This document shows positions 1 to 9,005 of a stretch of DNA of 64,000 nucleotides, piece by piece. The position numbers and the translations under genes were made by a program. Numbering within the stretch: position 1 is the stretch's first letter; each line of letters begins with the position of its first letter. This DNA is from Kitasatospora acidiphila (lineage in GTDB: Bacteria; Actinomycetota; Actinomycetes; Streptomycetales; Streptomycetaceae). The stretch is taken from the NCBI RefSeq assembly GCF_006636205.1, contig NZ_VIGB01000003.1, forward strand, positions 62,001-126,000, written 5' to 3'. The notes below the pieces were generated by a model, which saw nothing but the letters and a program-made list of their open reading frames with translations, ran no database searches and was not told the origin of the DNA.

Positions 1-199
1 ATTCGGCCATTGCTCAGGATCCGCTGGCCGAGGCCCGTCGCGGCAGAGCATGCTCTCCCATGACGCCAGCCGGTCCCGGTGGAGGAACTCGGCTTCAGCG
101 GTTTCTGACGCTTCGTCACTTGCCTTTATCCAAACCCTGCTTGGGACCGCCCATGGGCACCAGCAAGCGGGGCCGCCGTCTCGATATGTGGGGGCTGGG
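1..199. other. Upstream region of lanthipeptide synthetase, no gene recognised
   Basis: The reading frame of the following synthetase stays open from position 50, but the extra 50 residues have no resemblance to the family, whose members begin with a Met-Asp-x-Arg-Tyr-Glu-Val start. I read this stretch as the tail of an upstream gene or the promoter region. The segment 120-150 has the only AT-richer patch (TTTATCC at 125-131) that could belong to a promoter, but I cannot define -35 and -10 boxes. Confidence 0.3.
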
Positions 200-2764
200 A
201 TGGACACCCGGTACGAGGTGCACTCGTTCGCCGACCCGCTCTTCTACGACTCCCCGGTGCGCTGGGGGGCCGCGGAGGAGTTCACCGCGAGCGTCGAACC
301 GGCGCCGAGCGGCTGGGTGCGCGGCGAACGGGGCATCTGGGTCATGCTCCATCCGGTCGGCCGGCGCCTTCCCGAGCAGGGCTGGAAGGTCCACGTCTCG
401 GCCACCCTGGAGAACGCCGGGCAGGTGCTGGAGACGGTGCGCGAGTACTGCCTGGGCGAGCGGCTGCCGTTCAAGTTCCTGCGCGGCCTTCCGGTCGTCC
501 AGTTGCAGAACGCCAAGTACGCGGCGCGCTCCGCCAGCGGCAAGTTCTGCACCCTCTACCCCGTCGACGACGAGCAGTTGGCGCGCTGCCTGGCCGAGCT
601 CGGCGCGGCCCTGGACGGCGAGCCGGGCCCGTACATCCTCAGTGACCTGCGCTGGCGCCGGGGCCCGTTGTACGTGCGGTACGGCGCGTTCATCGAGCGC
701 TGGCTGCGCGACGCCGACGGCATCCCCCAACTCGCCTTCACCGATCCCGAAGGCACCCTGGTTCCCGACGTCCGGGCACCCGTCTTCGAGGTGCCCGACT
801 GGGCGCCGGTCCCCGAGGTGCTGCGCGAGGCACTGGCCGAGCGGAAGGCCGCCCGCGGCGGCGGCACGGACAAACTGCCCTACCAGGTGGAACGGGCCCT
901 GCACTTCTCCAACGCGGGCGGTATCTACCTGGCCCGCGATCCGGAGTCCGGCCGGCAGGTGGTGCTCAAGGAAGGCCGCCCGCACGCGGGCCTGGACCAG
1001 CGCGGCGCCGATGCACCGACCCGACTGCGGCACGAAGCCCGGATGCTCGAACTGCTCGGCGGGGTTGCGCAGGTGCCGACGCTGCTGGGCCGATTCACCG
1101 CCTGGGAGCACGAGTTCCTGGCCCAGGAGTACGTCGAGGGCGAGACCCTCAACGCCTGGCTGACCCGCCACTACCCGCTGATCCACCCGGACCCGAGCGA
1201 GGCCGAGGTGGCCGAGTACGCCGCCGACGCCCTCGCGCTGCTGGACCGGATCGAGGCCGCAGTCGCCGCCCTGCACCTGCGCGGTGTGGTCTTCGGCGAT
1301 CTGCACCCGCACAACATCATGGTCCGCCCGAACGGTGACATCGTCTTCATCGACTTCGAACTCGCCAGCCCGATCGACGAGTTCATACAGCCGGCACTCG
1401 GCGCGGCGGGCTTCGCGGTGCCCGGTCTGACCGGCTTCGACGTCGACCTGCGGGCGCTGGCCGCGCTGCGGCTCTGGTTCTTCCTGCCGCTTCAGCAGCT
1501 GCTGGCCCTCGATCCGGGCAAGGCGGGCGACCTGGCCGATGCCGCCGCGAAGCGGTTCGCCCTGCCGGCCGGGTTCGCCGAGCGGGCGCGCCGGGAGCTG
1601 GCGCCTCCTTCCAGCGCCGGGACCACCCCGGCCGGCTCGGCGGCCGAACGGGCCAGGCTCACCGCCCTGCTGTCGGCCCCGGCCGCCGACTGGCCGGCCC
1701 TGCGCGACTCGCTGGCCCGGGGCATCATGGCCGCCGCCACCCCGGAACGGGAGGACCGGCTGTTCCCCGGTGACATCGCCCAGTTCTCGGTGGACGCCCT
1801 CGGGCTGGCGTACGGCGCGGCCGGCGTGCTGTACGCGCTGCACAGCACCGGTGCGCCGGTCGACCCGGACCACGTGCGCTGGCTGGTGGAGGCCGAACGG
1901 CGCCGCACCCCGCGCCCGGGGCTGTGGACCGGCAGCCACGGTGTGGCCGTGGTTCTGGACCTGCTGGGCGAACGGCACACCGCCCGGCAGCTCATCGACC
2001 AGCTGGCCGAACTGCCACTCGACGACCAGGGCGAGGACCTGGCGGCCGGGCTGGCGGGTACCGTGCTGACCCTGCTGCACTTCGCCGCCGATCGCCCGGA
2101 ACTGCTCGACCTCGCCAGGTCCGCCGGCAGCCTGCTGGCCGAGCGGCAGGAGAAGGGCGAGCCGAGTCCGACCGCCCCGATCGGGCTGCTGCGCGGCGGC
2201 AGCGGGCAGGCCCTGGCCCTGCTGCGACTGTTCGAACGCACCGGCGACGAGCACCTGTTGGACTGCGCGGAGCGCGCCCTCGACCACGACCTCGCGCGCT
2301 GTGCGACCGTCTCGGACGGCACCCTCCAGGTGCGTGACAAGGCCCGGGTGCTGCCCTATCTGGAGAAGGGCGGCACCGGAATCGGCCTGGCGCTGGAAGA
2401 GTTCCTGACTCACCGGCCCGGCTCACCCCTGGCCGCCTCCGCCGGGCCGATCCGGCGTTCCGCCGAGCCGGAGTTCATCATCCAGCCCAGTCTTTTCAAC
2501 GGCCGGGCCGGACTGATCCTCTACCTCGCGGAGCAGCGCCGTTGCCATCCCGAGCTCGCCCTGGACGGGTTGATCGACAGCCACCGTCGTTCGCTGGCCT
2601 GGCACTTGGTCCCCTATCGGTCCGAACTGGCTTTTCCGGGAGAACAGCTGCTGAGGCTCTCGACGGATCTGGCCACCGGCTCGGCGGGCGTGCTGCTCGC
2701 CCTGGGTGCCGCTCTCGCCGGCACTGGTGGCCTGCCGCTCACCGGCCCGCTGCGACCGCGCTGA
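200..2764 (+). CDS. lanKC: Class III lanthipeptide synthetase (lyase-kinase-cyclase, RamC/LabKC type)
   Basis: This 854-residue enzyme should dehydrate and cyclise the precursor encoded just downstream. Class III enzymes phosphorylate Ser/Thr, eliminate phosphate and add Cys to form lanthionine or labionin. The N-terminal ~215 residues match the lyase-like region (start MDTRYEVHSFADPLFYDS). The kinase part shows the ATP-binding Lys in VVLKEG (about residue 256), the catalytic loop GDLHPHNIMV (about 367) and a DFE metal motif in FIDFE (about 386). The last ~330 residues are LanC-like but lack the Cys/Cys/His zinc ligands, as is normal for class III. I chose the ATG at 200 because it gives the family N-terminus and follows GGGGGCTGGG. 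The next gene starts 87 bp downstream, so the two are probably co-transcribed. Confidence 0.93.
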   Translation: MDTRYEVHSFADPLFYDSPVRWGAAEEFTASVEPAPSGWVRGERGIWVMLHPVGRRLPEQGWKVHVSATLENAGQVLETVREYCLGERLPFKFLRGLPVVQLQNAKYAARSASGKFCTLYPVDDEQLARCLAELGAALDGEPGPYILSDLRWRRGPLYVRYGAFIERWLRDADGIPQLAFTDPEGTLVPDVRAPVFEVPDWAPVPEVLREALAERKAARGGGTDKLPYQVERALHFSNAGGIYLARDPESGRQVVLKEGRPHAGLDQRGADAPTRLRHEARMLELLGGVAQVPTLLGRFTAWEHEFLAQEYVEGETLNAWLTRHYPLIHPDPSEAEVAEYAADALALLDRIEAAVAALHLRGVVFGDLHPHNIMVRPNGDIVFIDFELASPIDEFIQPALGAAGFAVPGLTGFDVDLRALAALRLWFFLPLQQLLALDPGKAGDLADAAAKRFALPAGFAERARRELAPPSSAGTTPAGSAAERARLTALLSAPAADWPALRDSLARGIMAAATPEREDRLFPGDIAQFSVDALGLAYGAAGVLYALHSTGAPVDPDHVRWLVEAERRRTPRPGLWTGSHGVAVVLDLLGERHTARQLIDQLAELPLDDQGEDLAAGLAGTVLTLLHFAADRPELLDLARSAGSLLAERQEKGEPSPTAPIGLLRGGSGQALALLRLFERTGDEHLLDCAERALDHDLARCATVSDGTLQVRDKARVLPYLEKGGTGIGLALEEFLTHRPGSPLAASAGPIRRSAEPEFIIQPSLFNGRAGLILYLAEQRRCHPELALDGLIDSHRRSLAWHLVPYRSELAFPGEQLLRLSTDLATGSAGVLLALGAALAGTGGLPLTGPLRPR

Positions 2765-2851
2765 CTTCCCTCCCCTCGGGCACGCCCGACGTGCCCCCAC
2801 CGACCCCCGGCCGCCGCGGCCGGGACCACCACCCCCGAAAGGAACACCATC

Positions 2852-2977
2852 ATGGAGATCCTGGAGCTGCAGGCCCTGGAGACCCCGGCCGAGGAGACCG
2901 ACGCCAACGAGATGAGCAGCACCCTGAGCGTCATCAACTGCGGCGCCAGCACCGTGAGCACCCTGCTCTGCCTCTGA
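2852..2977 (+). CDS. lanA: Class III lanthipeptide precursor peptide (SapB/RamS-like)
   Basis: A 41-residue peptide with a leader (residues 1 to about 21) carrying ILELQALET, which matches the conserved hydrophobic LQ leader motif read by class III kinases. The core holds two consecutive Ser-x2-Ser-x3-Cys motifs: S23-S26-C30 and S33-S36-C40, followed by a single C-terminal Leu. This is the SapB/labyrinthopeptin labionin pattern, so two lanthionine or labionin rings are expected. RamS has the same length and architecture. GAAAGGA at 2837-2843 is a plausible ribosome-binding site. The short ORF is easily missed. Family assignment is strong; whether the rings are lanthionine or labionin, and the product's role (surfactant or antibiotic), is inference. 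Confidence 0.92.
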   Translation: MEILELQALETPAEETDANEMSSTLSVINCGASTVSTLLCL

Positions 2978-2984
2978 CGCACCC

Positions 2985-3025
2985 CCGGTGGCCCGGCAGC
3001 GCACCCCGCGCTGCCGGGCCACCGG
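2985..3025 (+). terminator. 17-bp stem-loop after the lanthipeptide precursor
   Basis: Arms 2985-3001 and 3009-3025 pair perfectly over 17 bp around a 7-nt loop, 8 nt after the precursor stop codon. There is no T-run. In lanthipeptide loci such a hairpin often protects or terminates the abundant precursor message. Confidence 0.75.
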
Positions 3026-3240
3026 CATGTCCGCGGCGGTGCCCCAGGGGCGCTCGCCGCGTCCCGGGGAAAGGACACCCGAGCGGCATTGAACCCGTCC
3101 GGGCCGCGCCGCGTACCCCATGGCAGACGATCCAGAAGACGCCTGGCAACGACTGACTCAGCAGACGCCCCACCGGCCCGCTGGACGAGCTGCCACCTCC
3201 CGGCACCCCGCGTACCCCCACCCCCTCAGGAGGCACTGCC

Positions 3241-3711
3241 ATGCCTTCCGTCCTCATCGTTCGCCGCGAGCAATCCCTCGCCCTCCCCCGCCCCCACCCG
3301 CTGATCGCCCTGCCCGCCGCCCTGCTGTGCCTGGTCGTGGCCTGGATCCACGTCCAGGACCAGGGCGGCTTCCCCGGCAGCAAGAGCCCGCGCTACGTCG
3401 GGATCGGCTACTACCTGGTAGAGGCGGGCGGAGTGCTGACCGCGGCGGTACTCATCGCCTACGCGATGCGCCCGCTCGCCCGGTCGGCGCTCCCCTGGCT
3501 GCTGGCGGGCGGCATCGCGGCCGGTCCGCTGATCGGCTACCTGCTCTCCCGTGGACCGGGGCTGCCGGACTACGGCGACGACCGGGGCAACTGGACCGAA
3601 CCGCTTGGCCTGGCCAGCCTCGCCGTCGAGGCGTCACTGCTCGCCGTGGCGGCCGTCGCCCTGTGGATGCACCGGCGGGCTCCCGGTGCACGGGTGAGCG
3701 GGCACGGGTGA
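3241..3711 (+). CDS. Small conserved membrane protein, four predicted segments
   Basis: 156 residues with hydrophobic segments near residues 20-36, 57-74, 81-100 and 120-140, and a polar loop around HVQDQGGFPGSKSPRYVG. The start is well supported by CAGGAGG 8 nt upstream. I recognise no named family. It lies behind the lanthipeptide pair but beyond a strong stem-loop, and it is followed by its own hairpin, so it may be an independent unit. The usual RamA/RamB exporters are not here, so a role in export or self-protection is conceivable but is speculation. Confidence 0.75.
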   Translation: MPSVLIVRREQSLALPRPHPLIALPAALLCLVVAWIHVQDQGGFPGSKSPRYVGIGYYLVEAGGVLTAAVLIAYAMRPLARSALPWLLAGGIAAGPLIGYLLSRGPGLPDYGDDRGNWTEPLGLASLAVEASLLAVAAVALWMHRRAPGARVSGHG

Positions 3712-3738
3712 GCGTCGGGCCGCCCGTGCTCGCACCGG

Positions 3739-3771
3739 CGCCGCGTCACCCAACCGGTGGTTGACGCGGCG
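3739..3771. terminator. Stem-loop after the small membrane protein
   Basis: A 10-bp perfect inverted repeat (CGCCGCGTCA at 3739-3748 and TGACGCGGCG at 3762-3771) encloses a 13-nt loop, 28 bp after the stop codon of the upstream gene. No T-tract follows. Probable transcription end. Confidence 0.6.
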
Positions 3772-3924
3772 TCATACCGCGCGCCGACCGCCTACGGGGT
3801 GTGAAGCACCGTAGATTGGCACAGTGTTCGCCCGGTATTTCCACTCGTTCCGCCATCGCGTTCTCGGCGGACTGAGCAGACTGTCTCCGCACACTCCCGG
3901 AGAGCCACAGGAGACCTGCCTGCC

Positions 3925-5982
3925 ATGAGCACCCTCAATCGCCGTCGATTCATCCAGCTGGCGGGCGGAGCCGCCGCCTTCTCTGCGCTGTCGAGCAGCA
4001 TCGCGCGCGCCGCGGAGATCCCGGCCAACCGCCGGACCGGAAGCCTGAAGGACGTCGAGCACATCGTCGTGCTGATGCAGGAGAACCGTTCCTTCGACCA
4101 CTACTTCGGCACCCTGCGCGGGGTTCGCGGTTTCGGCGACCCGCACCCGGTGGCGCTGCCGAACGGCAAGCCGGTCTGGTACCAGTCGAACGGCACCAAG
4201 GACGTGCTGCCGTTCCACCCGACCGCGGACAACCTGGGCCTGCAGTTCCTGGAGGACCTGCCGCACGACTGGAACAGCACCCACCAGGCCCTGAACCACG
4301 GCAAGTACGACCAGTGGGTGCCCGCCAAGTCGGCCACCACCATGGCCTACCTGACCCGGGACGACATCCCGTTCCACTACGCGCTGGCCGACGCCTTCAC
4401 CATCTGCGACGCCTACCACTGCTCGCTGCTCGGCCCCACCGACCCGAACCGGTACTACATGTGGACCGGTTACGTCGGCAACGACGGCAAGGGCGGCGGC
4501 CCGGTGATCAGCAACGCCGAGGCCGGCTACTCCTGGACCACCTACCCGGAGCGCCTGGAGCAGGCCGGTGTCTCCTGGAAGATCTACCAGGACGTCGGCG
4601 ACGGCCTGGACGGCGACCACGGCTGGGGTTGGATAGAGGACGCCTACCGGGGCAACTACGGCGACAACTCGCTGCTGTACTTCAACCAGTACCGCAACGC
4701 CAAGCCCGGCGACCCGCTCTACGACAAGGCCCGCACCGGGACCAACGCCAAGGCCGGCGAGGGCTTCTTCGACCACCTGAAGGCCGACGTGCTGGGCGGC
4801 AAGCTGCCCCAGGTCTCCTGGGTCGTGGCGCCCGAGGCCTTCACCGAGCACCCCAACTGGCCGGTCAACTACGGCGCCTGGTACATCTCGCAGGTGCTGG
4901 ACGCGCTGACCGCCGACCCCGAGGTGTGGAGCCGCACCGCGCTGCTGATCACCTACGACGAGAACGACGGCTTCTTCGACCACGTGCTCCCGCCCTACCC
5001 GGCGGCCTCGGGGGCCGAGGGCGGCTCCACCGTGGACACCACGGTTGAGCACTTCACCCCGGCGGCGGGCAACTCCTCGGCGGCGGGCCCGTACGGTCTC
5101 GGCCAGCGGGTGCCGATGTTCGTGGTCTCGCCGTGGAGCAAGGGCGGCGCGGTCTGCTCGCAGACCTTCGACCACACCTCGATCATCCAGTTCATCGAGC
5201 AGCGCTTCGGTGTGCACGAGCCCAACATCTCGCCGTGGCGGCGGGCGGTCTGCGGTGACCTGACCGCGGCCTTCGACTTCAGGCACGGCGACGCCGAGGT
5301 GCCGGACCTGCCGGACACCGACGGCTACCTGCCGCCGGACCAGAACCGCCACCCCAGCTATGTGCCGACCCCGCCGGCCGACCCCGAGCTGCCCAAGCAG
5401 GAGCCGGGCCTGCGCACCGCCCGTCCGCTCCCCTACGACCTGGCCGCCGACGGCCGGGCCGGGGCGGACGGCCGGCTGCGGATCGACCTCGCCAGCCACG
5501 GCGCGGCCGGCGCGCACTTCCTGGTCACCTCGTCGACCCAGGCCGGCGGCCCGTGGAACTACACCGTCGAGGCGGGCCGGTCACTGTCCGGTGAGTGGCA
5601 GCTGGCCACCGGCGGCTACGCCCTCGCGGTGTACGGCCCCAACGGTTTCCTGCGCGAGTTCAAGGGCACCGCTGGCGCGGCCGGCCCCGAGCTCACGGCT
5701 CGTCACCACGGCAGCAGCGGCCAGCTCCAGCTCGAGCTGACCAACGAGGGCAGCACCCCGGTGCGGCTGACCATCACGGACGGCTACGGCAACGAGCACG
5801 AGGCCGCCTACCAGCTGCGCCCGGGCGCCCGGGTGACCCATGTGGCCCACCCGCACCGCAGCAACGGCTGGTACGACCTGACGGTCACCTCGGACCGGGA
5901 CCCGGGCTACCGCCGGCGCCTGGCCGGCCACATCGAGACCGGCCAGGCGAGCACCAGCGACCCGGCGATCGCCGGCGCCTGA
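3925..5982 (+). CDS. plc: Tat-exported non-haemolytic phospholipase C (phosphoesterase family)
   Basis: A 685-residue secreted phospholipase C that cleaves phosphatidylcholine-type lipids. It begins with a twin-arginine signal (NRRRFIQLAGGAAAFSAL, cleavage after about residue 31). The alkaline-phosphatase-like core carries the signature ENRSFDHYFG near residue 52 and the metal-binding segment YDENDGFFDHV near 350. Two C-terminal DUF756 repeats (about 490-570 and 590-665) complete the usual architecture, and the length fits the family. The 214-bp upstream gap holds GTTC-rich motifs at 3826, 3847 and 3860 that faintly resemble PHO-box halves, but the 11-bp spacing is not kept, so PhoP control is only a possibility. 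It is convergent with the esterase downstream. Confidence 0.93.
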   Translation: MSTLNRRRFIQLAGGAAAFSALSSSIARAAEIPANRRTGSLKDVEHIVVLMQENRSFDHYFGTLRGVRGFGDPHPVALPNGKPVWYQSNGTKDVLPFHPTADNLGLQFLEDLPHDWNSTHQALNHGKYDQWVPAKSATTMAYLTRDDIPFHYALADAFTICDAYHCSLLGPTDPNRYYMWTGYVGNDGKGGGPVISNAEAGYSWTTYPERLEQAGVSWKIYQDVGDGLDGDHGWGWIEDAYRGNYGDNSLLYFNQYRNAKPGDPLYDKARTGTNAKAGEGFFDHLKADVLGGKLPQVSWVVAPEAFTEHPNWPVNYGAWYISQVLDALTADPEVWSRTALLITYDENDGFFDHVLPPYPAASGAEGGSTVDTTVEHFTPAAGNSSAAGPYGLGQRVPMFVVSPWSKGGAVCSQTFDHTSIIQFIEQRFGVHEPNISPWRRAVCGDLTAAFDFRHGDAEVPDLPDTDGYLPPDQNRHPSYVPTPPADPELPKQEPGLRTARPLPYDLAADGRAGADGRLRIDLASHGAAGAHFLVTSSTQAGGPWNYTVEAGRSLSGEWQLATGGYALAVYGPNGFLREFKGTAGAAGPELTARHHGSSGQLQLELTNEGSTPVRLTITDGYGNEHEAAYQLRPGARVTHVAHPHRSNGWYDLTVTSDRDPGYRRRLAGHIETGQASTSDPAIAGA

Positions 5983-6048
5983 CGCGCCGGGTGGCGGCCC
6001 GTTCCGACGAGCGGGCCGCCATTCGGGAGGGCCGCCCCCGCGAGCCGG

Positions 6049-7599
6049 TCAAGGGAGGTCGAACGGCTCCGGGGTGTGCCCCTCCCAGATCCGGCGGGAG
6101 GCGTCCTCCGGGTAGGGGGCAGTGGTCGACCGGGCGGCCAGCACTCGCGTGAGGTGCTGGTCGGGCCGGTACGGTGCCCAGCCCGGGTCGCCCTTGACCA
6201 CGAAGTCGATCCAGGCCCGCTGGAGTTCCCGGGAGACCGCGACGGCCTCCGGGGTCGGCTCGGGGCCGAAGAGCTGGGCGCCGACGGGGCTGCTCAAGGT
6301 GCCGAACGCCAGCGGCACGTCGAGGCTGTGGCAGGCCCCCAGGATGCCGCCCATCACCGGGGAGGGCAGCGCCACCTCGAACAGGTACGAGGTGCCGCCG
6401 GCCACGGCGTTGGCGTGCGCTAGTTGCTGCGACGGGATCCGGAACAGGGCGTCGGAGTAGACCGTCTCCAGCATCTCCTCCGCCGTGGCCTCCGGGAAGG
6501 AGGCCCGGTAGGCCTGCGGGCCGACGGCGCCCGGGGCGAACAGGTCGAGGGCGGTTCGGGAGTCCTCGTCCGTGAAGCTGCCGAGCCGGCCGGTCATCAC
6601 GCTGAACAGCCGGAACTCGTCCCGGGTGTGGCCGACCAGCAGCTCGATCCCGTCGGCGCGCCCGCCGGTCAGCGCGGGCCACGGGGTCTCGGGGAGCACC
6701 GAGCCGTCGACGACCGGGCAGACGGCGATGCCGGCCTGGGCGAGGCGGCCCCAGCGCTCGCGGTAGCCGGGCAAGTCGCCGCTGAGCGCGGTCACCGCGT
6801 CGGCCAGGCGCTGCGGCTCGATCTCGGCGAAGGCCGCGGCGGTGGGCAAGGTGCAAAGGCGGGCGGCGAGTTCGGCGGTCACCTCGGCGGCGAGGGCGGG
6901 CGTGCCGTGGTAGGCGGGCACCGAGTGGGTGATGGCCCGCCGGAACAGGCCGCGCGCCCGCGTCATGGTCAGCAGGGCGGCGATGGAGCCCGCGCCGGCG
7001 GACTGGCCGGCCAACGTGACCTGGCCCGGGTCGCCGCCGAACGCGGCGATGTTGCGCCGCACCCACTCCAGGGCCGCGATCTGGTCGAGGATGCCGCGGT
7101 TCGGCGGGGCTCCGTCGAGGAGGGCGAAACCCTCGGCGCTGACCCGGTAGTTGATGCTCACCACCACGACTCCCGCCGCCGTCAGCGCCGCCGGGTCGTA
7201 CATCGGGTCACTGGAGGCCCCGCCGAAGTAGGCGCCGCCGTGGATCCACACCAGCACCGGCAGGCCGGCCGCCCCCGGATCCGGTGTGCTGACGTTGAGG
7301 GTCAGCCAATTGCCGTCCGCCGCACGGCCCGCGATCGCCGAGTCCGTTCCCGCCGGACCGGACTGCGGCGCGCTGGGCCCGAACTCCGCGGCCTGCCTGG
7401 TCCCGTCCCAGTGCAGCAGCGGGGCGGGGGCGGTGAAGCGGAACGCGCCGACCGGCGGCTGGGCGTAGGGGATGCCGCGGAACACCGCGTGTCCCTGCCG
7501 CCAGCGGCCGGCCAGCACGCCCTCGGCGGTTCGCACCGTCGGCTGTACGGCCTTGCCGCGATCAGGCATCTCACGTCCAGGCGTGCCGCGTTCGGACAT
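6049..7599 (-). CDS. Type B carboxylesterase
   Basis: 516 residues of the cholinesterase/type B carboxylesterase fold: oxyanion-hole segment WIHGGAYFGG, nucleophile elbow GQSAGAG (Gln where most members have Glu), and the N-terminal FRGIPYAQPPVG signature. It hydrolyses carboxylic esters; the natural substrate is unknown. No signal peptide is visible, so it is likely cytoplasmic. The ATG at 7599 is preceded by GAGGGAGGAAG. It is divergent from a TetR regulator across 95 bp that contains an inverted repeat, the usual arrangement for a regulator-controlled detoxifying or catabolic esterase. Confidence 0.92.
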   Translation of the reverse strand: MSERGTPGREMPDRGKAVQPTVRTAEGVLAGRWRQGHAVFRGIPYAQPPVGAFRFTAPAPLLHWDGTRQAAEFGPSAPQSGPAGTDSAIAGRAADGNWLTLNVSTPDPGAAGLPVLVWIHGGAYFGGASSDPMYDPAALTAAGVVVVSINYRVSAEGFALLDGAPPNRGILDQIAALEWVRRNIAAFGGDPGQVTLAGQSAGAGSIAALLTMTRARGLFRRAITHSVPAYHGTPALAAEVTAELAARLCTLPTAAAFAEIEPQRLADAVTALSGDLPGYRERWGRLAQAGIAVCPVVDGSVLPETPWPALTGGRADGIELLVGHTRDEFRLFSVMTGRLGSFTDEDSRTALDLFAPGAVGPQAYRASFPEATAEEMLETVYSDALFRIPSQQLAHANAVAGGTSYLFEVALPSPVMGGILGACHSLDVPLAFGTLSSPVGAQLFGPEPTPEAVAVSRELQRAWIDFVVKGDPGWAPYRPDQHLTRVLAARSTTAPYPEDASRRIWEGHTPEPFDLP

Positions 7600-7651
7600 G
7601 TCGCTTCCTCCCTCAGGGCAGCATCCAGGTTGTTGGGTCAGGTGTATTATG

Positions 7652-7664
7652 TCAACCGTATTGA
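7652..7664. promoter_or_regulatory. Inverted repeat in esterase/TetR divergent promoter
   Basis: TCAA-CCGTA-TTGA forms a short dyad within the AT-richest part of this 95-bp divergent region (GTATTATG at 7644-7651 just upstream). On the minus strand TTGACA is visible at 7651-7656. A likely operator for the adjacent TetR regulator. Confidence 0.4.
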
Positions 7665-7694
7665 AAACAAGAGCCTTGCGGGGAGCAGCACCTG

Positions 7695-8297
7695 ATGCCG
7701 AGACAGGTGGATCACCAGGAACGCCGGGAGACCATCGCCCGTGCCCTGTGGCGTGTGGTGGAGCAGCGCGGCGTGCCGCATCTCACGATGCGCGTGGTCG
7801 CCCAGGAGGCGGGCATCTCACTGGGGCAGTTGCAGCACTACTTCGCCTCCCGGGAGGCGATGCTGTCCTTCGCCATGGACTTCTCGGCGGAGCAGAGCAC
7901 CCTCCGGGTCGGCGAGGGCCTCGCCCGGCTCGGTGACCGGCCGCACCCGCGTGATGTGCTGCGCCTGATGCTGGTGGAGCTGCTGCCACTGCACCCCGGC
8001 GCCCGGGCGACCAGCCGGATGAGCGCCGCCTACGTCCTGGAGGCGCTGCACAATCCGGACATCCGCGAGCGGGCCCGCGAGGGGATCTCGCACGGCCGCT
8101 CGGTGGTGGAGCAGCTGGTACGCCAGGCGATCGCCGACGGGCAGATCGGCGCGGACCGCGACCCGGTGGTCGAGACCAACCTGCTGCTCGCCCTCACCGG
8201 CTTCACCACGCTGCTCGAACTGCATGTGATCGAGCCGCAGGATGTGCTCGCCGCGATCGACCAGCACCTCGACCGACTGTTCAACTCGCCTTCGTGA
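7695..8297 (+). CDS. TetR-family regulator of the esterase
   Basis: 200 residues. The N-terminal helix-turn-helix spans about residues 10-55 ([27 protein letters not shown]), followed by an all-helical ligand-binding domain. Placed head to head with the carboxylesterase, it most likely represses that gene and itself. GGGGAGCAG precedes the ATG at 7695. The downstream ComB-like gene begins within 10 bp, so the two are probably one transcript. Confidence 0.92.
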   Translation: MPRQVDHQERRETIARALWRVVEQRGVPHLTMRVVAQEAGISLGQLQHYFASREAMLSFAMDFSAEQSTLRVGEGLARLGDRPHPRDVLRLMLVELLPLHPGARATSRMSAAYVLEALHNPDIRERAREGISHGRSVVEQLVRQAIADGQIGADRDPVVETNLLLALTGFTTLLELHVIEPQDVLAAIDQHLDRLFNSPS

Positions 8298-8305
8298 GGC
8301 AGCAG

Positions 8306-8998
8306 ATGACCTTCCGCTACGCCGGCATCGCCGAGGTGGCCGACGCGGCCGAGCCACCCGCGGTCGCCGTCGTCATCGACGTGCTGCGCGCCTTCACCGT
8401 GGCGGCGCAGGCCTTCGCGCGGGGAGCCGAGCGGATCGTGCTGGCCGAGTCGCTGGACCAGGCGCTGGCACTGAGGGAGCGTCACCCCGACTGGGTGGCA
8501 CTGAAGGACGGTGCGCCCACACCCGGGTTCGACGCGGTCAACTCCCCCGGCCTGCTGCGTTCTGTACCGCTGGCCGGGCGCACCGTGGTGCAGAAGACGA
8601 CCGCCGGCACGGTCGGCGCGCTGGCCGTCCGCGACGCGGGCCTGGTGCTCTGCACGAGCTTCGCGGTCGCCGACGCGACGGCCCGCGTGCTGCGTGGCCG
8701 GCCGTCGTCGCCGGTGACCTTCGTGATCACCGGCGACGACGGCACGGCCCCGGAGGACCGCGCCTGCGCCGAGTACATCGCCCGCCGGACCGCCGATCCC
8801 GCCGCCGACCCCGCCCCCTATCTGCGGCGCGCCGCCCGCTCCCCCGCGGCCGCCGGCCTCGCCGAGGGCCTGCGTCGCGGCTACCGCGGGGTCCACCCCG
8901 ACGACGTCCCGCTCTGCCTCCAGGCCGACCGCTATCCGTTCGCGATGGCCGCCGCGCCGGTGGATGGGCTCCTGGTGCTGCGACCACAAGGGATCTGA
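8306..8998 (+). CDS. ComB-family 2-phosphosulfolactate phosphatase-like protein
   Basis: 230 residues of the ComB family (PF04029), whose archetype is a Mg-dependent phosphatase in coenzyme M synthesis. The signature [13 protein letters not shown] occurs near residue 25, and KTTAGT (about 97) stands where the family has a Thr/Asn-Gly-Thr motif. Actinomycetes do not make coenzyme M, so the physiological substrate is unknown. I prefer the ATG at 8306, with GAGG 7 nt upstream, over the GTG at 8294 that overlaps the TetR stop codon. Its stop lies in the palindrome 8996-9008 shared with the convergent gene. Confidence 0.85.
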   Translation: MTFRYAGIAEVADAAEPPAVAVVIDVLRAFTVAAQAFARGAERIVLAESLDQALALRERHPDWVALKDGAPTPGFDAVNSPGLLRSVPLAGRTVVQKTTAGTVGALAVRDAGLVLCTSFAVADATARVLRGRPSSPVTFVITGDDGTAPEDRACAEYIARRTADPAADPAPYLRRAARSPAAAGLAEGLRRGYRGVHPDDVPLCLQADRYPFAMAAAPVDGLLVLRPQGI

Positions 8999-9005
8999 CG
9001 GACCG

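Noticed and set aside
116..2413. Large minus-strand frame opposite the lanthipeptide synthetase
   Set aside because: Composition is Gln/Arg/Val-rich with no motif, while the plus strand has all kinase landmarks.
3824..3870. PHO-box-like GTTC repeats before phospholipase C
   Set aside because: The copies are spaced 21 and 13 bp rather than 11, and the conserved CACC part is missing, so I did not list it as a PhoP site.
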